NCBI RefSeq assembly: GCF_004114975.1
Contig: NZ_CP030051.1
Span: 5,022,001 to 5,086,000 of the forward strand
Reading direction: 5' to 3'
Source: Bradyrhizobium guangdongense
GTDB taxonomy: Bacteria > Pseudomonadota > Alphaproteobacteria > Rhizobiales > Xanthobacteraceae
Length of the DNA stretch: 64,000 bases
The position numbers were made by a program, and so were the translations under genes. Below, in pieces: positions 53,367 to 61,125 of this stretch. Every line of letters begins with the position of its first letter. Positions within the stretch are counted from its first letter, which is position 1. The notes beneath the pieces are model-generated. The model saw only the letters and a list, made by a program, of their open reading frames with translations, was not told where the DNA came from and did no database searches.

Positions 53367-54005
53367 TTAGAGACTTGCGATGACCGGAGCCAGCTCGAGC
53401 GAGCCGCGATAGATCATCTCGAAGGCGACGTAGACGATGATGGCGAGACCGACATAGCCGATCCAGCGCTGCTTCTGCAGCACGCGGCCGAGCAGATCTG
53501 CGGCAACTCCCATCAGTCCGATCGACAGCAGGAGCCCGAAGGCCAGGATGTAGGGATGCTCGCGCGCCGCGCCCGCGACCGCGAGCACGTTGTCGAGCGA
53601 CATCGAGACGTCGGCGGCGACGATCTGCAACGCCGCCTGCCTGAAGGTCTTGCGCGGCGCCGGTGCGGCGCCTCCGCCGCCGCCATGGCTGAACGCGAGT
53701 TCGCTGGAATGCGCGGACTGCTCCCGCAGCTCGCGCCACATCTTCCAGCACACCCACAGCAGCAGCACGCCGCCCGCAAGCAGTAGCCCGATCACCTGCA
53801 GGAGCTGGGTCGCGACGCCGGCAAAGAGGATGCGCAAGCCGGTGGCCGCGATGATGCCGACGACGATGGCGCGGCGGCGCTGCCCCGCGGGAAGGCCCGC
53901 CGCGGCAAGACCGATGACGACGGCATTGTCGCCGGCGAGCACAAGATCGATCAGGACGACCTGGAGCAGCGCTGTCAGCGCCTCGGCCGTGATGAAGTCA
54001 GTCAT
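53367..54005 (-). CDS. TerC/YjbE-family membrane protein
   Basis: 212 residues with about seven helices. Conserved membrane acids are present: D20 and D26 (LIDLVLAGDNAVVIGLAA) and a second DNVLAVAG copy near 130 (VSMSLDNVLAVAG), typical of TerC proteins, several of which export manganese or help tellurite resistance. A Gly/Ala-rich cytoplasmic loop (HGGGGGAAPAP) splits the two halves. The ATG at 54005 overlaps the previous gene by 4 nt. Confidence 0.9.
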   Translation of the reverse strand: MTDFITAEALTALLQVVLIDLVLAGDNAVVIGLAAAGLPAGQRRRAIVVGIIAATGLRILFAGVATQLLQVIGLLLAGGVLLLWVCWKMWRELREQSAHSSELAFSHGGGGGAAPAPRKTFRQAALQIVAADVSMSLDNVLAVAGAAREHPYILAFGLLLSIGLMGVAADLLGRVLQKQRWIGYVGLAIIVYVAFEMIYRGSLELAPVIASL

Positions 54006-54358
54006 GTCTCATCATTTTTCGAAACGGACGGATCCAGCCAGTGCGGCTTGCGGCGCTCGATCCAGTCGAACGCTTTTGAGCGCGAGGTCCGCAACGCCGG
54101 CACGTCCTCGGCGAGAAGCGCAAGGCCGAGCGGCAGCATCCAGATGCCGAGCACCGGCAGGAAGGACAGCACGCCACCGACGATGAGCAGCGCACCCGAT
54201 GGAATTCGGACCCAGCGGCTGGACGGTTGCAGGAGATAGTCGACGGTGCCGGCGAGGCGCGGCGGCAGCCGGTGGACGAGCGCGTCGAGCCGCGCGTCGC
54301 CGCCGGCCGGCTGGCCGTGACCGGATCTCGTTGCCTGCTCGTCCGACGCTACGCTCAT
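54002..54358 (-). CDS. Two-helix membrane protein in the ter operon (118 aa)
   Basis: A polar N-terminus of about 45 residues precedes two close hydrophobic segments (PSGALLIVGGVLSFLPVLGIW and MLPLGLALLAEDV), then a basic tail (ALRTSRSKAFDWIERRKPHW). The ATG at 54358 follows AAGGAG by 5 nt; a GTG six bases upstream would overlap that site. It is joined to terB above and terC below with near-zero spacing. No function is known to me. Confidence 0.7.
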   Translation of the reverse strand: MSVASDEQATRSGHGQPAGGDARLDALVHRLPPRLAGTVDYLLQPSSRWVRIPSGALLIVGGVLSFLPVLGIWMLPLGLALLAEDVPALRTSRSKAFDWIERRKPHWLDPSVSKNDET

Positions 54359-54360
54359 GC

Positions 54361-54822
54361 TCACTCCTTGGTCACCACGTTAACTGCGGCGGGCCCGACC
54401 GGTTTCGCGCGCGGCAGCACCAGCGTCAGCAGGCGCAACAGCTTGATCGCCTGCACCTCATGCGGATGCACGTCCTCGTCCGCGGCCGCAACGCGCTCCG
54501 ACAGTTCGATGAGATGGGACGAGAGCGGCAGGTCGGAGACCGGGCGCAGCGTATTGGTCACCACATTGGCGAAATCGGGCTCCTCGAGCCGTTCGGCCAG
54601 TTCGTCGAACATCGCGAACAGGCGCTCATCGCCGATATGCGGCGCCAAGTCGCGCTCCCTGATGAATCGGATCACCTCGTCGCGCTCGACCGGGGACACG
54701 CGGCGGTCGGCCACGGCGACCAGCGCGCCTGCAATCACCAGCGCCGCGGCAGCCTGCTCGCTGATGCGACGCGGCTCGGTAATCTCGAGTTCGATCGGAG
54801 TGGAAGTGTTCACGTCAGACAT
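54361..54822 (-). CDS. TerB-family tellurite-resistance-type protein
   Basis: A 153-residue all-helical cytoplasmic protein of the TerB/DjlA metal-binding fold: EQAAAALVIAGALVAVADRRVSPVERDEVIRFI, then LSERVAAADEDVHPHEVQAIKLLRLL, whose acidic residues (AADRRVSxxE, AADEDVHxxE) resemble the TerB calcium/metal sites. The ATG at 54822 follows GGGAG. It is first in a four-gene operon with a membrane protein, a TerC protein and YqhA: a cut-down Ter-type stress module. Confidence 0.85.
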   Translation of the reverse strand: MSDVNTSTPIELEITEPRRISEQAAAALVIAGALVAVADRRVSPVERDEVIRFIRERDLAPHIGDERLFAMFDELAERLEEPDFANVVTNTLRPVSDLPLSSHLIELSERVAAADEDVHPHEVQAIKLLRLLTLVLPRAKPVGPAAVNVVTKE

Positions 54823-55069
54823 CGATGCTCCCTTATTTGCGAAATGGCCGCGCGGAGCTGCGATCGAGACGATTGTGTCGGAGGGAACTTGAGAAGGCCC
54901 GACAATCGGCCGATCCATCGCATTCGCGCGGGGACAGGTTCATCCGACATCGCGAGGTTTGGCCGACTTCGTCGACGTCCTCGCCAGAGGGGCCCGGATT
55001 CTTGTTCGCACTGGAGATAAAGCCGCGCCATCCGGAATCAAGGCGACATGACTGCGACCAGCCGCCGCA

Positions 55070-56305
55070 TCAATGGTCGGCCTGCGCGCGCTGCCGGTGG
55101 GCATATTCTGCGCCCCAGCCGAGGCCAAGCGTCACCGAGATGAGCGAGCCGAGCAGCACGCCGAATTTTGCGGCGTCCAGCAGCCGCTCATCGGTGAATG
55201 CGAGCATGGCGATGAAGATCGACATGGTGAAGCCGATTCCGGCCAACAATCCGATGAGGCAGACACCAGTCCACGTCACGTCCGGCGCCAGTCGGCATCG
55301 GCCGACACGCACGGCAAGCCAGGTCGCAGCGATCACGCCGATCGGCTTTCCCGCGCAAAGCGCAAGCCCGACGCCGAGCGTCACGAATTCAGCGCCGCCG
55401 CTGAGTTCGGCGCTCCGAAGATCGACGCCGGCATTGGCCAGCGCGAACAGCGGCATGATGGCGTAAGCGACCCAGGGATGCAGCGCCGCCTCGACGCGAA
55501 TGACCGGCGGCACGATCTCCTCACGTGCGGAGCGCACCGGCGTGATCAAGCCGAGCACGACGCCTGCGAGCGTCGGATGGATTCCGGCCATGAGGAATCC
55601 CGCCCAAACGACGAGCGCCGGCAGGACATAGGCAAACGCGGAGTTCAGGCCGAGCCGCTGCAGCCCGAGCGCCAGCAGCACGCCGAGCGATCCGATGAGA
55701 AAGCCGTTGAGGTCGAGTCCGCTGCTGTAGAACAGCGCGATGATGAGAACGGCGATGATGTCGTCGATGATGGCGAGAGCCAGCAGAAAGACGCGGATAT
55801 TCGCGGGGATCGATCGCCCAAGCAGAGCGAGCACGCCGACCGCGAAGGCGATATCGGTCGCGGTCGGTATCGCCCAGCCCTGACTGCGACCTGCGACGTT
55901 GTTGAAGCTCAGATAGATCAGCGCAGGCACGATCACGCCGCCGATGGCCGCCAGCACCGGCAGGATCGCCTGATCGAACCGGCTCAGCGCGCCCTCGTGG
56001 ATTTCGCGACGGACCTCCATGCCGACGACGAGAAAGAAGACCGTCATCAATCCATCGTTGATCCAGAAATGCAGCGATCGCGTAAACGCGAATTCGCCTG
56101 ACCGAAGCGGGACGGTCAGGTTCCAGAGATCGTGATAGGAATGGGCGAAGGGTGAGTTGGCCCACAGCAATGCCGCGGCTGCAGCCACGAGCAGCGCGCC
56201 ACCGCTGACGGCCTCGATGTGCAGGAACTGCTGGAGCGCAACGAGCGCGCGTTCGACAAGAGGAAGGGATTTCGGCAATTGCCTGCCGGGCAGCTGATCG
56301 TTCAT
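55070..56305 (-). CDS. nhaA: Na+/H+ antiporter NhaA
   Basis: A 411-residue, 12-helix inner-membrane antiporter. The key acids are Asp151 in the unwound [10 protein letters not shown] helix and Asp181-Asp182 ([16 protein letters not shown]), matching Asp133, Asp163 and Asp164 of E. coli Nha[24 protein letters not shown] at about 80-102 is also typical. The ATG at 56305 is used; an ATG 12 bases upstream is possible. It exports Na+ at alkaline pH. It stands alone on this strand. Confidence 0.95.
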   Translation of the reverse strand: MNDQLPGRQLPKSLPLVERALVALQQFLHIEAVSGGALLVAAAAALLWANSPFAHSYHDLWNLTVPLRSGEFAFTRSLHFWINDGLMTVFFLVVGMEVRREIHEGALSRFDQAILPVLAAIGGVIVPALIYLSFNNVAGRSQGWAIPTATDIAFAVGVLALLGRSIPANIRVFLLALAIIDDIIAVLIIALFYSSGLDLNGFLIGSLGVLLALGLQRLGLNSAFAYVLPALVVWAGFLMAGIHPTLAGVVLGLITPVRSAREEIVPPVIRVEAALHPWVAYAIMPLFALANAGVDLRSAELSGGAEFVTLGVGLALCAGKPIGVIAATWLAVRVGRCRLAPDVTWTGVCLIGLLAGIGFTMSIFIAMLAFTDERLLDAAKFGVLLGSLISVTLGLGWGAEYAHRQRAQADH

Positions 56306-56626
56306 GGGCACACGCATCCTGCGTGGCGGCCCGACCATCGCTTGACCTGTCGCTGCCACGTGCAGCGAGCACCCGAGGCGCGTTCTACACTGCGAGGAAA
56401 TTAACGCAACCCGATTCGAACTTAGGGAACTCAAGAGCGGGGCGGCCCGTTGGTGCACCTCACGATGCGCTCGCCGCGCGACAGGAAGCCGCATCTGCCG
56501 CTGGATCGCGACATCGAGGATTTCAGCAACGAGCGCGCGCGTCGCGCTGGAGCGCCCTCATAGCGCTCGCGCAAGCTTCACCAACGAAAAAATCATCCCT
56601 GAATTTGCTACGTCGTCGAGGAATGT
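56306..56626. other. Intergenic, 321 bp, no firm gene
   Basis: This should hold the nhaA promoter (minus strand) and that of the zinc-ribbon gene (plus strand). A short plus-strand frame from 56465 to 56563 would encode 32 charged residues ([20 protein letters not shown]...), but it has no ribosome site. A GAAC-N5-GAAC sequence at 56418-56430 has the wrong spacer for an SOS box. No RNA gene or repeat is apparent. Confidence 0.5.
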
Positions 56627-56812
56627 ATGACTGACATCACCTGCTGCGCCGGTTGCGGCCACAGCCTGATCCCGATCTTGTCCGAGAACGGGCGCGCACG
56701 GCCGAGCTGCTTCTGGTGCGAGAGCCTCGACGCACGAACCATGGAGATGGCCAAGTGGGCAGACAGCCCGGCCGGCAAGCCGGATCGGGCCGCGCCTCAC
56801 GCCTTCGATTAA
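56627..56812 (+). CDS. Small zinc-ribbon protein (61 aa)
   Basis: MTDITCCAGCGHSLIPILSE... then SCFWCESLD: two C-x2-C pairs about 20 residues apart form a treble-clef/zinc-ribbon candidate. GAGGAATGT precedes the ATG. No other domain is present; such minimal ribbons often bind nucleic acid or a partner protein. It converges with the SOS-box gene, 11 bp away. Confidence 0.6.
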   Translation: MTDITCCAGCGHSLIPILSENGRARPSCFWCESLDARTMEMAKWADSPAGKPDRAAPHAFD

Positions 56813-56823
56813 GGCGCCCCGCC

Positions 56824-57132
56824 TCAAACCCGCGCCACAAGCCGCGGACGGAACACGGACTCGGCGGTCGGCGCCGGTGTAGCAGCGAGCTTACGCGCGG
56901 ACCGCCGCCGCGGGATGAAGAAGCTGCTCACGACGATCGGCTCGAAATCGCCGAGTGCGGCGCGCTCCTTCACAAGCAGGCTCATGACCGAGCGCATCTT
57001 GATGACTTCCTGCGCCACGAAGCTGCAGTCCTCGTCGCGATTGATCTGCTCATGCATGATCGCCTCAGCCTCGCGCATGCTGACGCGGAGCGCTCTGATG
57101 GTTCTTCTGATCTCGCTGATGCGGTTGTCCAT
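56824..57132 (-). CDS. 102-aa coiled-coil protein under an SOS promoter
   Basis: MDNRISEIRRTIRALRVSMR... forms a long amphipathic helix, then EQINRDEDCSFVAQEVIKMRSVMSLLVKERAALG, and a basic disordered tail (FIPRRRSARK...). It looks like a small helical-hairpin or coiled-coil protein with a basic, possibly nucleic-acid-binding end. GGAGG is 5 nt before the ATG at 57132. The promoter carries a consensus alphaproteobacterial LexA box, so it is probably DNA-damage induced. No known SOS protein matches by eye. Confidence 0.75.
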   Translation of the reverse strand: MDNRISEIRRTIRALRVSMREAEAIMHEQINRDEDCSFVAQEVIKMRSVMSLLVKERAALGDFEPIVVSSFFIPRRRSARKLAATPAPTAESVFRPRLVARV

Positions 57133-57507
57133 GGCGGCCTCCATCTCGGTCACACGATAAGAACAAAACATGAACATATTGTCAATCGCCCTGCCCGGCC
57201 GCGCGGTCATCGCGCTAATCCCCAACGCGGCAGCGCGTCGGTCACCCGCGCCGCTGCACGCGCGCTGGCGATGCTTGCCGACAAATTAGACAAGTCGGTT
57301 CGTTGCTCAGGAAGCGCTGGCCCGCCGCTCAACATCGGAGGATGCAAGCCGGCGCGCGACCTAACGTCCCATGCAACCACCGGATTTTTCCCTGAACGGA
57401 CTCGCCGCGTCGCAGCCCCCGGCTCGCCTGCCGCTTCGCAAACGAACTGGCCCGAAAATCGCAACGACACTTACCGAGCGAAGCAACGGCGCAGAGCGGA
57501 GAACGTC
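57133..57507. other. Intergenic, 375 bp, divergent promoters only
   Basis: The left end holds the SOS promoter of the 102-aa gene. The right end holds the leader of the cupin gene, with GGAG 8-10 nt before its ATG. Frames in between lack ribosome sites and known motifs. No repeat or RNA gene is recognised. Confidence 0.6.
57157..57185 (-). promoter_or_regulatory. Sigma-70 promoter with LexA box (SOS operator)
   Basis: On the minus strand TTGACA (57185-57180) and TCTTAT (57162-57157) are 17 bp apart. Within the spacer and reaching the -10 is GTTC-N7-GTTC (57175-57161; GAAC-N7-GAAC on the plus strand), the exact LexA recognition pattern of alphaproteobacteria. The start codon of the 102-aa gene lies 25 nt downstream of the -10. 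Confidence 0.75.
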
Positions 57508-58647
57508 ATGAACGTGCATGCTGCGGGCGATCTCAGGACGACTGGCCTCACCCGCCCGAACGGCGCGCCGCTCCGCCTCAATGCACAGGACTTCGTCGCG
57601 ATCGACCGCGACAGGAATGCGAAGTTCGAAGCGACCTATCGCCCGCAAGCGCTCTACAACCGAGCGAACGAAGGCTTTCACGCGAATAACGAGACCTTCC
57701 TGCTCCACGAGGTCGCGACCAACCTGCCGATCTATCGCCCGGACACCGGCCCCACCGACTTCCATCTGCATCTGCCGCCGGGCGGCTTTCAGCTGGTGCT
57801 GGTCACCTCGGGCGCGTTCACGTTCGACTATGACGGGCGCTTCTACAATGTCGGCCCCGGCGCAGTGATGCTGCAAAGCGCGATCGTGCATCGCCAGCTA
57901 TTCTACACCTGGTCGGGCCTCTCGACCGAAGAGAACCTGAAGACGCCGCAAACGGTGGTGCCGGATCCGATCTCGATGGGCTATTCCGGCAAATTCCTCG
58001 AAGCCTTCATCACCGACCCAACCACGTTTCCGAATCCGACGATCGTCGGACCTGACAAGATCGACGAAGCCGAGACGCCGCGCGTGGCCTGGAGCCACGA
58101 GCTGCATGATCGGCCTGCAAATGCCGGCTTCTGGCTTCAGGATCCCCTGGCGCTTGATGCGCTGTTCAAGCCGCTCAGTGACGGTTCGGTCAAATCGGCG
58201 CAGCCGGTTTACGTGCGCGATATCGGGATCGAAGCGCCGAGCGGCCAGCTCGTCACCGGACATATCATCGCGACCGATCCGCGGGGCCAGTCGCTGCTGC
58301 CGAAGAGCACATCGGCCTCGGCAGATGCCGCCTCCTTCGCCAAGGGCGAGGTCGTGATCTATCGCGTCATCCGTGGCACGGCCGAGTTCAAGAACAAGGC
58401 GGGCGAGATCTTCGAGCTCGCCGCCGGCGACGTCGTGACCGCAGGCAAGAATGCGATCAGCCTGATCGCCGTCGGCGAGAACACGCAGATGCTCCGGCTC
58501 GGCCTTCTCAAGGGGATCGACAACCTTCGCAGCTGGACACCGACCCAGCGCGACGAGATCGACGGTCTCGCCGGCCAGATCATCACGCGGAGGGACATCC
58601 GTCCCTTGCGCACCGAAGGCAAGCCGGTCGGATATCTGTACGCATAG
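57508..58647 (+). CDS. Bicupin-like protein (379 aa) with altered metal site
   Basis: Two cupin-like halves. The first has DFHLHLPPGGFQLVLVTSGAF: His86 and His88, with Gln95 where quercetinase-type cupins have Glu, and His128 in SAIVHRQLF. The second half (about 285-335, YRVIRGTAEFKNKAGEIFELAAGD) has a cupin strand pattern but no metal His. The layout recalls quercetin 2,3-dioxygenase-like bicupins, but the Glu to Gln change makes activity uncertain. No signal peptide. The ATG at 57508 follows GGAG. Confidence 0.7.
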   Translation: MNVHAAGDLRTTGLTRPNGAPLRLNAQDFVAIDRDRNAKFEATYRPQALYNRANEGFHANNETFLLHEVATNLPIYRPDTGPTDFHLHLPPGGFQLVLVTSGAFTFDYDGRFYNVGPGAVMLQSAIVHRQLFYTWSGLSTEENLKTPQTVVPDPISMGYSGKFLEAFITDPTTFPNPTIVGPDKIDEAETPRVAWSHELHDRPANAGFWLQDPLALDALFKPLSDGSVKSAQPVYVRDIGIEAPSGQLVTGHIIATDPRGQSLLPKSTSASADAASFAKGEVVIYRVIRGTAEFKNKAGEIFELAAGDVVTAGKNAISLIAVGENTQMLRLGLLKGIDNLRSWTPTQRDEIDGLAGQIITRRDIRPLRTEGKPVGYLYA

Positions 58648-58743
58648 GCGCGAGCGGGAACGCAGCTGCGGGTCTTGCTCGTTCCTGAAGGGTGCTGCTA
58701 GTCCATAGGCGATCGAGATGCGCCTGGAGCAGCGGTTTCGCCC

Positions 58744-59211
58744 GTGAGCGGCAACGTCACCAGAACCTGCGGAAGCTGCACGGCCTGCTGCGATGGCTGG
58801 CTGCAGATCGAAGTGCGCGGACACAAGGTGCGCAAAGGGCAAGCGTGCCCATTCAGCATTGCGCACCGATGCTCGATCTATCTCGAACGTCCGCAGCACC
58901 CCTGCCGCGAATTCGTCTGCGGCTGGCTGGTTGCTTCGAGCCCGCTGCCGGATTGGATGCGGCCCGATCAATCCAGCATGATCATGCTGGCCGCCAATTT
59001 CTTCTGGCAGGGTCTGCCCGTGGATGTCGTGGTGCCTGTCGGCGAGCAGCCGAAGAAGAAAGCGCTGGATTGGCTGACGCGATTTTGCGCCGAGAACAGG
59101 CGGCTGCTCGTCTACCAGATCAGAGATGAGTGGTTCGCGTTCGGGCCGCCGGCATTCCAGACCGACATCGCCGACCGCCTCGGACGCGGCGAGACGCCGT
59201 GGGGCGCTTAA
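58744..59211 (+). CDS. YkgJ-like Cys-cluster protein
   Basis: 155 residues from a GTG at 58744. CGSCTACC (C9, C12, C15, C16), C35, C43, C54 and C59 match the YkgJ/UPF0153 family, thought to bind zinc or an iron-sulphur cluster through such cysteines. The C-terminal half (WLTRFCAENRRLLVYQIRDEWFAFGP) has no known motif. It follows the cupin gene by 96 bp in the same direction; no functional link is proven. Confidence 0.78.
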   Translation: MSGNVTRTCGSCTACCDGWLQIEVRGHKVRKGQACPFSIAHRCSIYLERPQHPCREFVCGWLVASSPLPDWMRPDQSSMIMLAANFFWQGLPVDVVVPVGEQPKKKALDWLTRFCAENRRLLVYQIRDEWFAFGPPAFQTDIADRLGRGETPWGA

Positions 59212-59441
59212 GGCAAGTCACGGAAGTTACATTCTTTTCCGGACGGAACCAGTTCGACACACCGCAATGCGGCAGATCGCCGCGCGACACGCTTTGTCAG
59301 GAATAGTTGCACGTTAGACACATTCCGCTGGAAAGCGAAGTAGCAGCACACCAATCCATTTGTATATGGTATCTGGCATACATTACCTTCCTCTTTGTCC
59401 CGGGCCCATTGGAGAGCTCGCGGCGATAAAGGGGAAACGAG

Positions 59442-61076
59442 ATGAGGAAGGCCTTTCTGCTCGGCACAGGCTTTGCGGCCCTTTGTGCAACCACAATGAG
59501 TCATCCCTTGCGAGCTGCAACCATCGACGACGTTGTTGCCCGCCTCGATGCACTCGAGCGCAGCAACGCCAAGCTCGCGAGGGAGAACGCGCAGCTTCGC
59601 GACCGCGTCAATCACATGGGTACACCCAGGGCCGCGGCGACGGCAGTCGTCCCGGCTTCGCCGAAGGGCAACCCGGTTCTCCACGCGGCGGTCGCACCGT
59701 CGCCGGCACCTGTGCCCGAGCACACCGTCGTCAGCATCGGCGGCGCTCCGCTCTACAGCAAGGCGCCGGGAAGCAATCCGTTCATCGACAACACCACCGT
59801 GACGCTCTACGGCCACGTCGACCTCTCCGGCGACATCTTCAATCCCGGCGTCTACGACCAGGGCACGAAGTTCGGCGTCTCCAGCAACCTCACCTATTTC
59901 GGCGTGCGCGCCCGGCACAATCTCGATCCCTATGGCTATCCCGGCTGGGCGGCCATCGCGCAATTCGAATCTCTCGTCGAAGTCGCAGCCGTTCCGACCG
60001 AACGCGCGGCCTTCGGCACGCGCGACAGCTTCCTCGGCATGGAAAGCCCGTGGGGCACGATCAAGGCCGGCAAGGCCGACACGCCCTACAAGAGAGCGAC
60101 CTCGAAGTTCGATCCGTTCTCGGCCACGCTCGGCGACTACAACTCGATCATGGGCAACACCGGCGGCGATTTGCGCGCCGAGTTCGATTGGCGCGCGTCT
60201 CACGCGATCTGGTATGAATCGCCGATCTGGAACGGCTTCCAGGCCGCCGTCATGGTCTCGCCGGGACAGAATACGGCGCGGGACAACAGCGACTACGCGC
60301 TGGGCGACTTCAACTGCCCCGGCACTTCGTCGCGCGGCAGCGGTTCAGGCTTCCCGGCCACGTCGCCACCCCAAGGCTGCACCGACGGCTCGTACGGAAA
60401 TCTCTACAGCGCGTCGCTGACCTACAACCAGGCAGGCTTCACGGGAATCGCCGCTTACGAGTTGCACGAAAGCACCAACCGGACCGGCGACGAAGGCGCA
60501 GTTCTGCTGACCAACGGCACGACATTCACCGTACCGGCTGGTGCAGTCGGGATTGCCAATGAATGGGCAGCCAAGGTGGGCGCGGGCTACAAGTTCAACG
60601 ACATGATCGGCACGCTGCAGCTCTACGGCATCTACGAGGTGCTGCGCCGTGAGCATACGGTGGCCGCCTTCAACGAGCGTGCGCGCGACGGCTACTTCCT
60701 GAGTGCGACCCAGACCGTCGACAAGTGGGACGTGAGCGCGTCGTGGGCTCACGCCAATGCCTCGCCCGGCTCGCCCGGCACCGGCACCAACAACACCTAC
60801 ACGGTGGCGGCGCCCGCGCCCGCCGGCACCGCCGACTTCGCTCTCAACAGCGTGGACTCCAGTGCCGATCAATATGCGATCGGCGTGAAGTACCATTTCA
60901 GCCCGTTCGTGAGCTGGTACATGGTGGGCAGCTATCTGCGCAACGGACCGGGCGCGCATTACTGCCTCGGCGTCAGCGGACACGGCTACGGTGTGTGCGG
61001 ACGCGACGCCAACAACAACGTCGTTGCGGGCAACAAGGCCGAAGCCGTCACGACCGGCATGACGTTCGACTTCTGA
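59442..61076 (+). CDS. Outer-membrane porin with N-terminal coiled coil
   Basis: 544 residues. The signal peptide ends near HPLRA-A. The mature protein starts with a heptad-repeat segment (about 29-58, VVARLDALERSNAKLARENAQLRDRV), likely a trimeric coiled coil, then an Ala/Pro-rich linker. A 16-strand-type porin barrel follows (NTTVTLYGHVDLSG, GVRARHNLDPYGYPGWAAIAQFES, TPYKRATSKFDPFSATLGDYNSIMGNTGG, the Neisseria-type porin L3/constriction pattern), ending VTTGMTFDF with the C-terminal Phe for BAM. It allows passive uptake of small solutes. A hairpin lies 16 bp after its stop. Confidence 0.9.
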   Translation: MRKAFLLGTGFAALCATTMSHPLRAATIDDVVARLDALERSNAKLARENAQLRDRVNHMGTPRAAATAVVPASPKGNPVLHAAVAPSPAPVPEHTVVSIGGAPLYSKAPGSNPFIDNTTVTLYGHVDLSGDIFNPGVYDQGTKFGVSSNLTYFGVRARHNLDPYGYPGWAAIAQFESLVEVAAVPTERAAFGTRDSFLGMESPWGTIKAGKADTPYKRATSKFDPFSATLGDYNSIMGNTGGDLRAEFDWRASHAIWYESPIWNGFQAAVMVSPGQNTARDNSDYALGDFNCPGTSSRGSGSGFPATSPPQGCTDGSYGNLYSASLTYNQAGFTGIAAYELHESTNRTGDEGAVLLTNGTTFTVPAGAVGIANEWAAKVGAGYKFNDMIGTLQLYGIYEVLRREHTVAAFNERARDGYFLSATQTVDKWDVSASWAHANASPGSPGTGTNNTYTVAAPAPAGTADFALNSVDSSADQYAIGVKYHFSPFVSWYMVGSYLRNGPGAHYCLGVSGHGYGVCGRDANNNVVAGNKAEAVTTGMTFDF

Positions 61077-61092
61077 CGCAGGAGGGAATGAT

Positions 61093-61112
61093 GGGGAGCC
61101 TCACGGCTCCCC
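61093..61112. terminator. Hairpin between porin and gor
   Basis: A perfect 8-bp stem GGGGAGCC / GGCTCCCC with a TCAC loop in the 49-bp gap between the converging porin and gor genes. Only a short, interrupted T-stretch follows on the plus strand, so it is probably a weak bidirectional terminator. Confidence 0.55.
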
Positions 61113-61125
61113 GTCGTTTGACGCC

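Noticed and set aside
56418..56430. GAAC-N5-GAAC resembling an SOS box upstream of the zinc-ribbon gene
   Set aside because: The spacer is 5 bp, not the 7 bp required by alphaproteobacterial LexA, and there is no well-placed promoter around it.
57207..57470. Minus-strand frame of 87 codons upstream of the SOS-regulated gene
   Set aside because: It has no ribosome site, overlaps the leader of the divergent cupin gene and shows no family likeness.
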